Below are positions 41,507 through 50,329 of a DNA stretch of 64,000 bases, piece after piece; position 1 is the stretch's first letter; the number at the start of each line of letters is the position of its first letter. Source of the stretch: JAQUOT01 sp041651575 (GTDB taxonomy: Archaea; Nanobdellota; Nanobdellia; SCGC-AAA011-G17; JAFCDX01); the NCBI GenBank assembly GCA_041651575.1, contig JBAZJB010000001.1, positions 558,001 to 622,000 of the forward strand, given 5' to 3'. The notes beneath the pieces were generated by a model. The model worked only from the letters and a program-made list of their open reading frames with translations, searched no databases and was not told the DNA's origin. The translations under genes and the position numbers were made by a program.

Positions 41507-41743
41507 ATGGGATTAAAAGGATTAACAGAAGATAAGTTCGATGATTGGGCAAAACAAAAAATTGCAGAACATGCCGGACATGGATATTTAGCATATTGTT
41601 GGGATGCTATAGAAATAAGGGGTGAAATAAAATTATATTATGCTCTCTTTAAAATATGTGGAGATGGGAATAGGAACGGAACTTTAATTACTTATTTAAG
41701 ACCAAAACCTCCAGAAGAGACACAACAAAAGAAAGATATATAA
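41507..41743 (+). CDS. Hypothetical small protein
   Basis: A 78-aa soluble protein; ATG 41507 is used rather than a GTG 3 codons before that overlaps the upstream gene. It contains three Cys-free strands and a C-terminal polar tail (KPPEETQQKK). No family recognised. Confidence 0.65.
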   Translation: MGLKGLTEDKFDDWAKQKIAEHAGHGYLAYCWDAIEIRGEIKLYYALFKICGDGNRNGTLITYLRPKPPEETQQKKDI

Positions 41744-41765
41744 ACAACCATATAAAGAATTTTTT

Positions 41766-42149
41766 ATGATAACTCTTCACAAAACCGGCGGATTTAATGC
41801 AATAGAAGAAAATAAAGTAATTAAATTTTTAAATGTAACAAAGAGTTTAGAAGAGCATTTTAAAGAGGATCCTCATTATATACAAGAACAATTTAAATCA
41901 TTTGAACCACACCTCTTAGGAAAACTTTCTAGAACTTATAGAGATATGATAACTTTAAATGAAGATATTAGAAACTTAAATCAATATTCTGAAAATTATA
42001 AAAAGAAATCTAAAAAATTAGTAGATTTACATTCAGAATTTATGGGTTTACTTTTAATGTATAAAAAAATTTGTCCTTCTGAAGAAAATAATTCTAAAGA
42101 AATTATTGATGATTATATGAAAAGAGATTGGCTTCTTAAAAAAAACTGA
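41766..42149 (+). CDS. Hypothetical helical protein
   Basis: A 127-aa soluble protein, mostly helical, with charged pairs typical of a coiled coil in its middle (residues 60-95). No family recognised. It lies 39 bp upstream of the xer gene, which has its own promoter. Confidence 0.68.
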   Translation: MITLHKTGGFNAIEENKVIKFLNVTKSLEEHFKEDPHYIQEQFKSFEPHLLGKLSRTYRDMITLNEDIRNLNQYSENYKKKSKKLVDLHSEFMGLLLMYKKICPSEENNSKEIIDDYMKRDWLLKKN

Positions 42150-42159
42150 ATTAAAAAGG

Positions 42160-42186
42160 TTTAAATAATAATGTTCGTATAAGAAT
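42160..42186 (+). promoter_or_regulatory. xer promoter with near-palindromic operator
   Basis: TATA-like TTTAAATAAT (42160-42169) is followed by GTTCGTATAAGAAT (42173-42186) just before the ATG at 42189, where a bound repressor would block initiation. Related copies lie at 45001-45014 and 59951-59984. Confidence 0.5.
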
Positions 42187-42188
42187 AT

Positions 42189-43022
42189 ATGGATAAAAAA
42201 GCGGTTTTGGAAAAAATCAATACCGAATTACAAATTCAGGGGAAATCAAAACAAACACAAAAAGCTTATTGCTTCTATAATGAAATGTTTCTTAATTTTA
42301 TAAAAAAAGATTGTTCTAAAATCACCGAAGACGACGTGAAAAAATTCTTAGCATATTTATTATCAGAAAAAAATTATGATTGTTCTTCTGCTGCATTGGC
42401 AAAAGCTTCTTTGAAATTTTTTTATGATGGATTATTAAAGAAAAAAATAATGGATGATATAAAAACTCCAAAAAAAGTAAGAAAATTGCCAGATGTTTTA
42501 ACTAAAGAAGAAATAAAAGTTCTAATAAATAATTCAAAAACCTTAAGAAACAAATTAATGATCGAAATTATGTATTCTTCTGGATTAAGAGTAAGTGAAT
42601 GTTCTAAGATAAGAATGGCAGATATTAATATTGAAGATAAAACTGGATTATTAAAATCTGGAAAAGGTGGAAAAGATAGATTTTTTATTTTATCTGAAAC
42701 ACTAATAAAAGATTTAAAAGAATATATGAAAGAAGAGCCAAATTTAACTTATATTTTTTATGGAAAAAATAGGGATGAACCTATAAGCGTTAGGGCAATT
42801 CAAAGAGTTGTAAGTAGAGTTGCAAAAAGATCTGGAATAAAAAAACATGTTTATTGTCATTTACTTAGACATGCTTTTGCTACACATTTGCTAGAGTATG
42901 GAGTAGATATCAGATTAATTCAAGAATTATTAGCTCACACTAATTTACAAACAACACAATTCTATACCAAAGTCAGTAAAACCCAATTAAAGAAGGTTAA
43001 AAGCCCTTTAGATACTTTATAA
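42189..43022 (+). CDS. xerA: Tyrosine recombinase XerA
   Basis: A 277-aa Xer recombinase that resolves chromosome dimers at dif. The N-terminal SAM-like DNA-binding domain covers about 1-90. The catalytic residues are in order: Arg in SGLRVSE, Lys in GKGGKDR, His-x-x-Arg in HLLRHAF, His in LLAHTN, and the nucleophile Tyr in TTQFYTK. No mobile-element neighbours are seen, so it is more likely the chromosomal XerA than an integrase. A 14-bp near-palindrome directly before its ATG may be its operator. Confidence 0.92.
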   Translation: MDKKAVLEKINTELQIQGKSKQTQKAYCFYNEMFLNFIKKDCSKITEDDVKKFLAYLLSEKNYDCSSAALAKASLKFFYDGLLKKKIMDDIKTPKKVRKLPDVLTKEEIKVLINNSKTLRNKLMIEIMYSSGLRVSECSKIRMADINIEDKTGLLKSGKGGKDRFFILSETLIKDLKEYMKEEPNLTYIFYGKNRDEPISVRAIQRVVSRVAKRSGIKKHVYCHLLRHAFATHLLEYGVDIRLIQELLAHTNLQTTQFYTKVSKTQLKKVKSPLDTL

Positions 43023-43054
43023 GTAATTACTATTAAGTGATTAAAATAGAAAGG

Positions 43055-43064
43055 TTTATAAATA
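43055..43064 (+). promoter_or_regulatory. TATA box
   Basis: TTTATAAATA 20-30 bp before the ATG at 43084. Confidence 0.55.
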
Positions 43065-43083
43065 ATATTTGAATAGCTAAGTT

Positions 43084-43887
43084 ATGACATCAATCGAAGA
43101 ATTAGGGGATAAGTTAGTCTTGAATCCAGAAGAAGCATTAGAAAGATCTCCTGGAATTTTTGCAATATATAATGCTTTAAGGAAAAAAAGTTCTGAAACT
43201 GCGGTTTCTGTAGAAAAAGGTTTATTTAAAAAAACAAAAGTAAGGGCATTTGAAAAAACACTTTATGAATTTTTAAGTTTAGAATTATGGCATAATGTGC
43301 TTAAAAATTATTCTGAAACAAATAATCTTAAATTCAGAGCCCCTGAACCAAAATTTATAATTGAAGAGGATATAAATTATCAACCAATACATAGTTTGAT
43401 AATGGAATATATCGAAGGTTATGAAGTTAGTTTATTATTAAAAAGAAAAATTCCTTTAAAATCAAATGGAGATAATCCTTCAGTCAAACTTTATCCTGCA
43501 TGTGCTCTTCATTTAGGGGCATTAAACAGAATTAAAGAAATGGAAGGATTTTTACATTCAGATTACGATGAAAGACATATAAAATTTATTCCTTTTAAAG
43601 ATGTTGCTATGGCAATAGTAGATTTAGAAAATTCTATAAATGATAGTTCAGAAATGGTAAAGGTAGAATCAAATAAAATATATGAAAATTTTATAAAAAA
43701 GACCAATGTTCCAAATAAAGAAAAACAGAATTTAAGAAATAAATATGAACAAGGTTTTGAAAGTATAAGAACACCTATAGATGGAATTCAATTTTTTAAA
43801 GAACTAGAAGCTATTAATAAAAAATATGGAATAAAATTAGATCCAATAAATGGATATATTAATGAAATTAGAGTTAATATAAAATAA
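43084..43887 (+). CDS. Kinase-like protein with altered catalytic loop
   Basis: A 267-aa soluble protein that looks like a small atypical kinase (RIO/Bud32/ABC1 group). A hinge-like LIMEYIEGYEV (about 110) is followed by HSDYDERHIKF (about 160), where HxD is kept but the magnesium Asn is replaced by His, and by AIVDLENS (about 178) in place of DFG. The ATP-binding Lys is not certain. Activity is therefore doubtful; phosphotransfer or a pseudokinase role are both possible. Confidence 0.6.
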   Translation: MTSIEELGDKLVLNPEEALERSPGIFAIYNALRKKSSETAVSVEKGLFKKTKVRAFEKTLYEFLSLELWHNVLKNYSETNNLKFRAPEPKFIIEEDINYQPIHSLIMEYIEGYEVSLLLKRKIPLKSNGDNPSVKLYPACALHLGALNRIKEMEGFLHSDYDERHIKFIPFKDVAMAIVDLENSINDSSEMVKVESNKIYENFIKKTNVPNKEKQNLRNKYEQGFESIRTPIDGIQFFKELEAINKKYGIKLDPINGYINEIRVNIK

Positions 43888-43903
43888 AAAAAGAGAAAAG
43901 AAT

Positions 43904-44023
43904 TTATCTTTTCTTTTTTCCTCCACGAGCCATTTGAGCTTCGCAGACGTTACCTTTACCATCTACATAGTAAAGAAAACCTTTTTTTCTTTGAACTACA
44001 TTTTTTACTAAAATTTTTCCCAT
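43904..44023 (-). CDS. Small basic protein (39 aa)
   Basis: A 39-aa ORF, MGKILVKNVVQRKKG, with a YYVDGKGNVCEAQMA middle and a GGKKKR basic tail. The regular strand pattern, one Cys and the basic tail suggest a small RNA-binding or ribosome-associated protein. A GAGG-like RBS precedes the ATG. Too short for standard gene callers, but composition and RBS support it. It converges with the kinase-like gene. Confidence 0.7.
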   Translation of the reverse strand: MGKILVKNVVQRKKGFLYYVDGKGNVCEAQMARGGKKKR

Positions 44024-44148
44024 TTATTTTCACCTCACATAATTTTTTTATTAATTATTACATTTAATCTGATTAGTTTATTTATAAATCTTTTTATATC
44101 GACGGTAAATTTAGATTTTCCGAAGAAAAGTTTAGAAATTTTATTTTA

Positions 44149-44227
44149 TTAAAAGTTTTAAGTAATGCTTAAAATATCTAAGCTGTATTGCGCTTAAAAG
44201 CTTTAAGAATTGATTAAAGGTTTTGTT
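44149..44227. repeat. Two copies of a palindromic intergenic element
   Basis: Copy A (44149-44182) contains TTAAAAGTTTTAAG and TGCTTAAAAT. Copy B (44187-44227) starts ATTGCGCTTAAAAG and ends TTTTGTT; it matches the single copy at 50330-50370 at about 33 of 38 positions. The core CTTAAAAG-N-TTTAAG is palindromic. The whole gap 44024-44250 holds no convincing gene. Confidence 0.6.
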
Positions 44228-44250
44228 CTATCTCAAAAGAAATATCTTTT

Positions 44251-44739
44251 TTATTTTTCAAAGTCTACAATAATTTCTAAATCTTTAAATTCTAATTTTT
44301 TAGCTTCATCGTCGGAAAAATATAGATGATAAGCATTTAAATCTCCATCGTGATATAATAAAAAGAAGGTTTTGTTCTGATAATATAATCTTTCAGATAA
44401 ATGTTCAAAAGCATCTTCTCCTCTTTCAAAATAAGATATAAGTGGAAGTTTTTCTTCGATAGAAGATCCATTATTTGCAACTACATAAACTTCAAGTTCT
44501 ATAACTCTACAATCTTTTAAATCTTTAAATCTTGCATTTAATGTACTTTGGGTTATTGGAATATGCTCTTCTTTTAGCAATTTGGCTCTTTTTCCGAAGA
44601 TAATCCTATATTCTTTATTGCATAACCAGGCATACGGATTAATTAAAAAACTATTATTATAATAAAATTTTTCTTCAAAAATACCATATTTCAATAAATT
44701 TTTTTTAATCTTTCTTTGTTTTTCTTCTAAAGTTTCCAT
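44251..44739 (-). CDS. Hypothetical protein
   Basis: A 162-aa soluble acidic protein, alpha/beta by inspection, with no Cys cluster except two single Cys. No signal peptide. No family recognised. Confidence 0.7.
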   Translation of the reverse strand: METLEEKQRKIKKNLLKYGIFEEKFYYNNSFLINPYAWLCNKEYRIIFGKRAKLLKEEHIPITQSTLNARFKDLKDCRVIELEVYVVANNGSSIEEKLPLISYFERGEDAFEHLSERLYYQNKTFFLLYHDGDLNAYHLYFSDDEAKKLEFKDLEIIVDFEK

Positions 44740-44810
44740 ATTTTTGCAGAATAAACTTAATATTTAAGCATAGTTGTCTAAAAACATATAAATTAAGGAG
44801 AATAAATAAA

Positions 44811-44820
44811 TTTATAAATC
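44811..44820 (+). promoter_or_regulatory. TATA box
   Basis: TTTATAAATC 20-30 bp before the ATG at 44840. Confidence 0.5.
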
Positions 44821-44839
44821 GATTTTGCATTAATTTTAT

Positions 44840-44971
44840 ATGCCTACAAAAGAAAAATTGCTAAAAATAATGTGCAATTATTGTAATTGGTATATTAAAA
44901 CCCTTGGAAATGCACCAGGTTATCCTACACTGATTATATTTGCTTTGGTTTTATTATTAGGTTCTAATTAA
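44840..44971 (+). CDS. Small membrane protein (43 aa)
   Basis: A 43-aa ORF, MPTKEKLLKIMCNYCNWY, with a CNYC pair and a C-terminal hydrophobic helix (about 28-41). It has a well-placed TATA box. Function unknown; support is moderate because of its size. Confidence 0.55.
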   Translation: MPTKEKLLKIMCNYCNWYIKTLGNAPGYPTLIIFALVLLLGSN

Positions 44972-45000
44972 ATTCTCGTCGATAATTACTTCATTTAATC

Positions 45001-45031
45001 GTTCTTATACGAACAGAAAGAGATATAAGTT
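45001..45031 (+). promoter_or_regulatory. Lipoprotein promoter with near-palindromic operator
   Basis: GTTCTTATACGAAC (45001-45014) lies just before the TATA-like AGATATAAGTT (45021-45031), upstream of the ATG at 45051. It is the reverse complement of the element before xerA with one change. Confidence 0.5.
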
Positions 45032-45050
45032 TCTTTTATTTGAATAATTT

Positions 45051-45518
45051 ATGAAAAAGGTGTTGATTATTCTCTTAGTATTATTAATAAGTTTTGTTTT
45101 AATTTGGGGTTGTACTAAACAACAAGTTAATTGCTGTAAATATGGTTTAGGTTGCCCTGAAAAAGAAATTGATAAAATAGTAAAAAACCAAGATATAAAC
45201 TCTTGTAAAAATATAAAACCCGAAGCAATAGGAAATCCTTATTATGGTAATTACTGTGAAGCAGAGTGTATTTCCCACATAGCTTCTTTAAAAGAGGATC
45301 CAACTCTTTGTGAATTAATTCTAGTTAAAAATATATCTGAGGTAAAAGGATGGGAAAACCCTTGGGAAACTGGATCTATTAAAGATTATTGTTATAAAGA
45401 ATTGGCTTTAAAATTAAATGATTCTTCTTTATGTAAAAAGGTTATAGCTTCTCCTCAAAAAGAAATGTGTTATACTCATTTAGGATTATCCCCAACAATA
45501 GAAATTAATAAAGAATAA
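45051..45518 (+). CDS. Cys-rich lipoprotein
   Basis: A 155-aa protein with a signal peptide ending in the lipobox-like LIWGC, so Cys 21 is probably lipid-modified. The outer part has about 14 further Cys in pairs (CCKYGLGCPE, CEAECIS, then single Cys), suggesting several disulfides. No family recognised. The promoter carries the 14-bp element found before xerA. Confidence 0.75.
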   Translation: MKKVLIILLVLLISFVLIWGCTKQQVNCCKYGLGCPEKEIDKIVKNQDINSCKNIKPEAIGNPYYGNYCEAECISHIASLKEDPTLCELILVKNISEVKGWENPWETGSIKDYCYKELALKLNDSSLCKKVIASPQKEMCYTHLGLSPTIEINKE

Positions 45519-45585
45519 TTATCATATGTTCGTTTAAGCTTCGTTATATGGATAGTTTTATTAATTCTCTCGTATTCTGTCAAGT

Positions 45586-45792
45586 ATGCCTAAGAGAACT
45601 GATGAATTTACAAAAAAGCTTGAAGAAGCCTTAGGTGATCCTGCTTTTGAAGTAATTATAGATTTTAAGAATAATCCTCACCATAAAGATGTTGTAAATT
45701 TCTTAAAAGAACTTGCTGAATATGAAAAAGCCGATAAAGATATTCATTTTGTAGTTAAATATCAACATAAACCAACATATGATTCTGCGTAA
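45586..45792 (+). CDS. Small soluble protein
   Basis: A 68-aa protein with no Cys and no membrane segment; charged helices then a C-terminal strand (IHFVVKYQHKP). No family recognised. Confidence 0.65.
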   Translation: MPKRTDEFTKKLEEALGDPAFEVIIDFKNNPHHKDVVNFLKELAEYEKADKDIHFVVKYQHKPTYDSA

Positions 45793-45823
45793 GATTTATT
45801 AATTCTTTAATTTTATTATAAAT

Positions 45824-46174
45824 ATGATATCCTGGCTAATTTTAGGTGTTTTAATATTAGTGGGTATAATAGCGATAAGTTTAATAGTTTATAGAAAGAG
45901 AAAAGGTCTAAAGCAAGAAACAGACTATAAAGCCTTCTTTATTTTAGGTATTTTTTGGATAATTGTGGGTATTATCCCAGGCAATTTATCCTTTTTAATA
46001 ATGGGTATTGCTTTTATGGTAATTGGATTAGTTAATAAAAAGAAATGGAAGAAATACAAACCTTGGAATAAATTAAGCAAAGCAGAAAGGCAATATAGGA
46101 AAGTAGTGATGATTATTGTAGGTTTATTGATATTAAGTTGCTTAGTTCTAGTTATTTTGAATTTGTTAAAGTAG
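45824..46174 (+). CDS. Small membrane protein
   Basis: A 116-aa protein with four hydrophobic segments in two pairs split by basic loops (YRKRKGLKQE and KKKWKKYKPW). Abuts the convergent HNH gene. No family recognised. Confidence 0.7.
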   Translation: MISWLILGVLILVGIIAISLIVYRKRKGLKQETDYKAFFILGIFWIIVGIIPGNLSFLIMGIAFMVIGLVNKKKWKKYKPWNKLSKAERQYRKVVMIIVGLLILSCLVLVILNLLK

Positions 46175-46609
46175 TTATGCTATTTCTTTAAGTTTCTTTT
46201 GTATCTGGGCTTTAATTTCTTGTCCATATTTGTCAGTATGCAACATTTTATGATGATTAGGACATAATCCTATTAAATTATTAGGATCTTTATTCTTATG
46301 ATTTTCATCTAAGTGATGTAAGTCAACTACTTTATCAAAACCACAAACTAAACACTTTTTAGTTTTTTCTCTGTATAGTTCTAATGAAATTTCATGCCAT
46401 TTGTTATAATTATATCTTTTAACATTATCATAATGATGTAATTTGATATGGCAAGTACCACAAAGGCCAAATGCTTTATGTTTTAATTTTCTTCCACAAT
46501 TTTTACAAATGATTAGATTTGGGGCAAGAGTTTTTCTATAGCAATTAAAACACATCTTTTTTGCATGATGTTCTTTTTCCTTTCCACAAGATTTACATTT
46601 AACTAACAT
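46175..46609 (-). CDS. HNH endonuclease with zinc ribbons
   Basis: A 144-aa protein. The N-terminal 60 residues hold two zinc-knuckle units with CKSCG, CFNC, CKNCG and CGTC. The C-terminal half is an HNH nuclease: CLVCG, then VDLHHLDENHKNKDPNNLIGL and CPNHHKMLH, with the catalytic His and metal His/Asn in order. Free-standing HNH proteins of this kind are often homing or phage-derived nucleases. The 179 bp upstream hold no partner gene. Confidence 0.9.
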   Translation of the reverse strand: MLVKCKSCGKEKEHHAKKMCFNCYRKTLAPNLIICKNCGRKLKHKAFGLCGTCHIKLHHYDNVKRYNYNKWHEISLELYREKTKKCLVCGFDKVVDLHHLDENHKNKDPNNLIGLCPNHHKMLHTDKYGQEIKAQIQKKLKEIA

Positions 46610-46788
46610 ACTCTATTAATGATATTTATATATTAAAACTTTTAGAATCACTACGAAGTGTACGTATTTATTTTTTAAACGTAGCGTCTTATAATGAATA
46701 TTATATGAACACTATGCTTCAGATGCCTTTAGAAGGGGTTATTTATGGTAAAAAGGTAGGTATTTCACAATAAATTTCCTATTTTCTT

Positions 46789-47271
46789 TCATTTTTTAAA
46801 ACTTTTAATATAAAACCAAATACAATAAGGGATAGTATAAACTATTCCAAAAATAATAATGAATAATATTAAACAGAGGATTAAAAAAATAACATTCATT
46901 ATATCCGGTAATCCAGCAGTTGCAACAAATTTCAGGGTGGGAGGAATATAAAAAATAATTCCATAAAAAGAGAGTAAAGCGGTTATGATACTATAAATAA
47001 ATGTTCCTAAAGCAAACCATTTAGGAAAAAACATCTTTTCTTTCTTTTTAGGATTAATACTTCCTTTAATATAAAATATTACAAAGTATATTATAATAAA
47101 TAAAAAAATGAAATCTAGGATAGGTTTGATTACTACAGCCCAAGAATTTGATTTATCTAAATATAAAAACCGAAATGCATAAGAAATGATACTTATTAAA
47201 GCAAAAATTAAAGTTATCCAAGCTAACCATTTAGGAACTTTTGGGAATTTAAATTTCTTCTTTGTAGTCAT
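46789..47271 (-). CDS. Membrane protein of unknown function
   Basis: A 160-aa protein with four TM helices in two pairs; both pairs begin with a similar basic PKVPKWLAW/FPKWFALGT motif, suggesting an internal duplication of a two-helix unit. No family recognised. Confidence 0.72.
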   Translation of the reverse strand: MTTKKKFKFPKVPKWLAWITLIFALISIISYAFRFLYLDKSNSWAVVIKPILDFIFLFIIIYFVIFYIKGSINPKKKEKMFFPKWFALGTFIYSIITALLSFYGIIFYIPPTLKFVATAGLPDIMNVIFLILCLILFIIIFGIVYTIPYCIWFYIKSFKK

Positions 47272-47295
47272 TTTAACAATAAAGTAACCTTCTTT

Positions 47296-47910
47296 TTAAC
47301 CCTTTCTAAATTCAACTAACTTGCCTGCTTTAATTTCTATCTTATCTGCTTTACGTAAATTAGCTATCTGTTTCTCATCTAAAATAGAATAATGCTTAAC
47401 ACTATCAAGATAATCATGAATATACCATAAATCTTCTTTATCTGTTGCCCAGTTTTTATCATCAAATACTGAAAGATCTACTGGATTAGAAAAGCTTCTT
47501 AATGTTTTCTTGCCATTATCCATAAAATACTCATGGAAATAACTCATCACTAATTCTCTTATATCTCTATAAATTGGTTCTCTATATCTCAATACAGCAT
47601 GATTTGTTTTTGTTATAGCCCCCCATTTGCCGTTTTTTTGAAATACGGCCAGTACATGTTCATAATCTTCTTTTGTCGTCTTTAAATCAACTAGTAAAGG
47701 TTTTTCACCTTGTATTCTTAATGCTAAAGCAGCTAATATTGCTCCTTCTATACAATGAGCTTTTTTTGTTTTAAGAACCATTCTCGGAGACATACATGTA
47801 TCTCCTTGTTCTTCAAAGTTTATTTTAATTTTATTTAAAAAATTCTGAATCTTTTTAGGAGTATCTAGTTTCTTTAGAACTTTTAACTCTTTTTCATTTA
47901 AATTTAACAT
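47296..47910 (-). CDS. Transglutaminase-like cysteine protein
   Basis: A 204-aa soluble protein with papain/transglutaminase-like catalytic residues: Cys in KKAHCIEGAI (about 55), His in YEHVLAVF (about 85), and a following NHAVLRYREP where the Asp/Asn of the triad would lie. No signal peptide. Archaeal members of this group are uncharacterised; peptide bond or amide hydrolysis is the likely chemistry. Confidence 0.78.
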   Translation of the reverse strand: MLNLNEKELKVLKKLDTPKKIQNFLNKIKINFEEQGDTCMSPRMVLKTKKAHCIEGAILAALALRIQGEKPLLVDLKTTKEDYEHVLAVFQKNGKWGAITKTNHAVLRYREPIYRDIRELVMSYFHEYFMDNGKKTLRSFSNPVDLSVFDDKNWATDKEDLWYIHDYLDSVKHYSILDEKQIANLRKADKIEIKAGKLVEFRKG

Positions 47911-47911
47911 T

Positions 47912-48286
47912 TTAACTACCTTTTTTAAAAGATTTACTCATTTCTGCTCTTGCTAATCTAAATTCCATTAACTCTTTTTCTAAAGAGTCTGTTTTAAAAC
48001 CTAATCTTTTAAGATCTTGTATGTGCCCTTTCATAGATATTATTAATTGTAATGCTTTTTCTAATTCTTGCTTTTTAAGTAAATACCTTGTTTCTTTAAT
48101 TAAAGGGGCAAGGATTTCAGAAGTATTAGAAAAATATTCTGAATCTTCTTCAGAAAGGGGTTTTATATTTTTTCTTTCTATTTCTTCTTCTGAAAGAGTT
48201 CTATCTGGATAAGGATCAGAAGACATTAACAAAGTTAATCTTTCTAAAAAGGCATTTGCTTTTTTAATTAGTTTAGAGATATCCAT
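47912..48286 (-). CDS. Hypothetical helical protein
   Basis: A 124-aa soluble, mostly helical protein. It lies 1 bp upstream of the transglutaminase-like gene and is probably in its operon. No family recognised. Confidence 0.7.
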   Translation of the reverse strand: MDISKLIKKANAFLERLTLLMSSDPYPDRTLSEEEIERKNIKPLSEEDSEYFSNTSEILAPLIKETRYLLKKQELEKALQLIISMKGHIQDLKRLGFKTDSLEKELMEFRLARAEMSKSFKKGS

Positions 48287-48332
48287 AGTATACTAAGGAA
48301 TAATGAGAAATATTTAATTGTTTCTAAAAGAA

Positions 48333-48722
48333 TTATCCTGGATAGAGAGTTTGTATTGTTCGTTCAAGTGCTTTAGCGTCTTCTTCAGGACTTACTGGCT
48401 TAATTTTTGCTCTTTCTTCCATAATTTTATTTTTTTCTTGAGGAGTTAAAAAAGTTACTTTTGGTTCAACTGCCTCTAAAATTCTATGATATTCAATTAA
48501 ATGTTCTAAAAATAAACGTGCTTCTTTTGAGGTTTTAAGATAAGAAGTCAGAGAAACATTAGATTGATACCAATGACATAATTTTAAGTATTCTCCTTGA
48601 AAAACTTCTTTATTTGATTCTTTTCTAACTCTTTCTAATAGTTTTGGCATATATTTATTTATAAAAGTTAATTGTTGTGAAAAATCTCCTTTTTTATTTA
48701 AGTATTGTTCTAAGGTAACCAT
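48333..48722 (-). CDS. Hypothetical helical protein
   Basis: A 129-aa soluble helical protein with the conserved-looking GDFSQQLTFINKYMPK near the N terminus. It is one of several small same-strand unknown genes between 46 and 49 kb, each with its own short spacer. No family recognised. Confidence 0.68.
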   Translation of the reverse strand: MVTLEQYLNKKGDFSQQLTFINKYMPKLLERVRKESNKEVFQGEYLKLCHWYQSNVSLTSYLKTSKEARLFLEHLIEYHRILEAVEPKVTFLTPQEKNKIMEERAKIKPVSPEEDAKALERTIQTLYPG

Positions 48723-48761
48723 AGTTTTAATGAAGAAGGATAAATATTTAATCCTTTCTTT

Positions 48762-49130
48762 TTAGAATTTAAACTCTCTTTTAAAAAGTTTTGTATCAGT
48801 GTGGTCATCAATCATAGTAAAAAAGTTTGCAAGCCACCCATTTGAATCTTTTACTTCTTTACCTTTTTCATCTAAAATAAACATTTCTTTTTTCATAAAA
48901 ACTTCTAAAACCAACATAAATTTGTCAGGAAGTAATTCAAAGCCATATGATCCTTCTATTTTAGTAACTCTAAAAACTTTAGAAGTAATTCCGCTGCCAT
49001 AATTTTCAGGTCTAACTTTTGAATAAATCTCATCTTTTCTTAATTCAGGTATCTCTTTTTCATATCCCATAAACTTAAGCATAGAATAAGTTTGTTTTTC
49101 ATTTAATGCTTGCCAAGATTTTATTGTCAT
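48762..49130 (-). CDS. Hypothetical protein
   Basis: A 122-aa soluble alpha/beta protein with no Cys. No family recognised. Confidence 0.68.
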   Translation of the reverse strand: MTIKSWQALNEKQTYSMLKFMGYEKEIPELRKDEIYSKVRPENYGSGITSKVFRVTKIEGSYGFELLPDKFMLVLEVFMKKEMFILDEKGKEVKDSNGWLANFFTMIDDHTDTKLFKREFKF

Positions 49131-49164
49131 AAGAAAAATATAATGAGGATATATTTAAACATTA

Positions 49165-50295
49165 TTATTTTTTATTTAATAAATTATAAACATAAACGTA
49201 CATTCCACAAGACCAAGCAAAAGGATAATCTGCTTTAAAGAACATTTTCTTTACAGGTTTTTTATTAAAATATACTTCATAGACTTCTTTTTCTGCGTTA
49301 ATAACTTCTGCGATTTGATTAAAGGTTTTAAGCGCTTCTTTTTTCCTTCCTAGTTTATTCAAAGCCAAAACATTAAAGCAGCCTATCCATAACCAAGAAA
49401 AACCATTGTGATATAATACTTTTCCTCTTAAAAAATTTAAAGGAGCTCTTCTCCATAATGGATAAATAGGATAAGAATTGGGCAAAGGAGTTTTATCTTT
49501 TAATCTATCTAAAATATAATTTTCTATCCTTTCTGCTTGATCTTTATTTGCAACCCCAAGTAAAATAGCCAAGGCATTTCCTGCAGTACAACAATAAAAA
49601 TCTTTTTTAGTTGTCCAGGAACTATAAAAATTTCCTTTCCAGAATTTATTATTAATTTCTTCTCGTAATAAACGCGCTTTTTCCTTGTAATCTGCACAAT
49701 CTAACTCTAAAAGGTGTGAAAGTACTACAAAAGCATTTAATGCGCCATAATGCAATACATTTGTGTATAAAACATGTCCTCGTTTTATCGTTGTATCTTC
49801 CCAATTTGCAAAAAATCCTTCTCTAATTAAATTATTTTTGTAATGTAAAAAATTCCAATCAATTATTTTCTTTATTTTTTGATAATTTCTTTGTAAATAT
49901 TCCAAATCTTTTGTTTCTTGAATATAAGCAAGTAAAATAATTAAAAAAATTGAGTTTTGATCTAATGCTTTTGTTAAAAATAAGGAGGTTGAATATCTTA
50001 TTCCTAATTCTTTTCTTTTTATTTTAATTCCTAAATATTTTAAACCGACATGATAACGATCTATTCTCCTAGGTATTTGCCCATTTTCATCTAAATTTGA
50101 TAAAAATAAATTTAAATTTGTCCTTACGATATCAGAATCTCCTGCTTTTAATGCTCCCAATGATGCAAATAAAGAATCTCTTGCCCAATAATCATCAAAT
50201 CTATGTAATCCTGCTACAATTCCAGAATCAGAATAACATTCTTTTAATCCTTTTAATGAAATATTGTAGGCTTCTTTTATTGAGTTTTTTTCCAT
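49165..50295 (-). CDS. Glycoside hydrolase, (alpha/alpha)6 barrel (amylo-1,6-glucosidase-like)
   Basis: A 376-aa protein shaped like the catalytic domain of glycogen debranching enzyme/GH63/GH15-type hydrolases. Motifs: AGLHRFDDYWARDSLFAS near residue 27-44 (with the Trp-Ala-Arg-Asp typical of these enzymes), WEDTTIKRG (about 165), and YPLWRRAP and HNGFSWLWIG later. It is short of the N-terminal domain usually present, so it may be a minimal enzyme acting on glycogen or a surface glycan. Cytoplasmic: no signal peptide. Confidence 0.83.
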   Translation of the reverse strand: MEKNSIKEAYNISLKGLKECYSDSGIVAGLHRFDDYWARDSLFASLGALKAGDSDIVRTNLNLFLSNLDENGQIPRRIDRYHVGLKYLGIKIKRKELGIRYSTSLFLTKALDQNSIFLIILLAYIQETKDLEYLQRNYQKIKKIIDWNFLHYKNNLIREGFFANWEDTTIKRGHVLYTNVLHYGALNAFVVLSHLLELDCADYKEKARLLREEINNKFWKGNFYSSWTTKKDFYCCTAGNALAILLGVANKDQAERIENYILDRLKDKTPLPNSYPIYPLWRRAPLNFLRGKVLYHNGFSWLWIGCFNVLALNKLGRKKEALKTFNQIAEVINAEKEVYEVYFNKKPVKKMFFKADYPFAWSCGMYVYVYNLLNKK

Positions 50296-50329
50296 TAAAA
50301 TTTGAGAAATGAGTAGATATTTAAGATTT

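Noticed and set aside
42189..43022. Integrase of a provirus or plasmid
   Set aside because: No attachment-site repeats, tRNA overlap or viral genes are nearby; length and motifs fit chromosomal XerA.
46704..46772. 22-codon ORF between the HNH gene and a membrane protein
   Set aside because: No RBS, no clear promoter, no protein-like pattern; too short to support.
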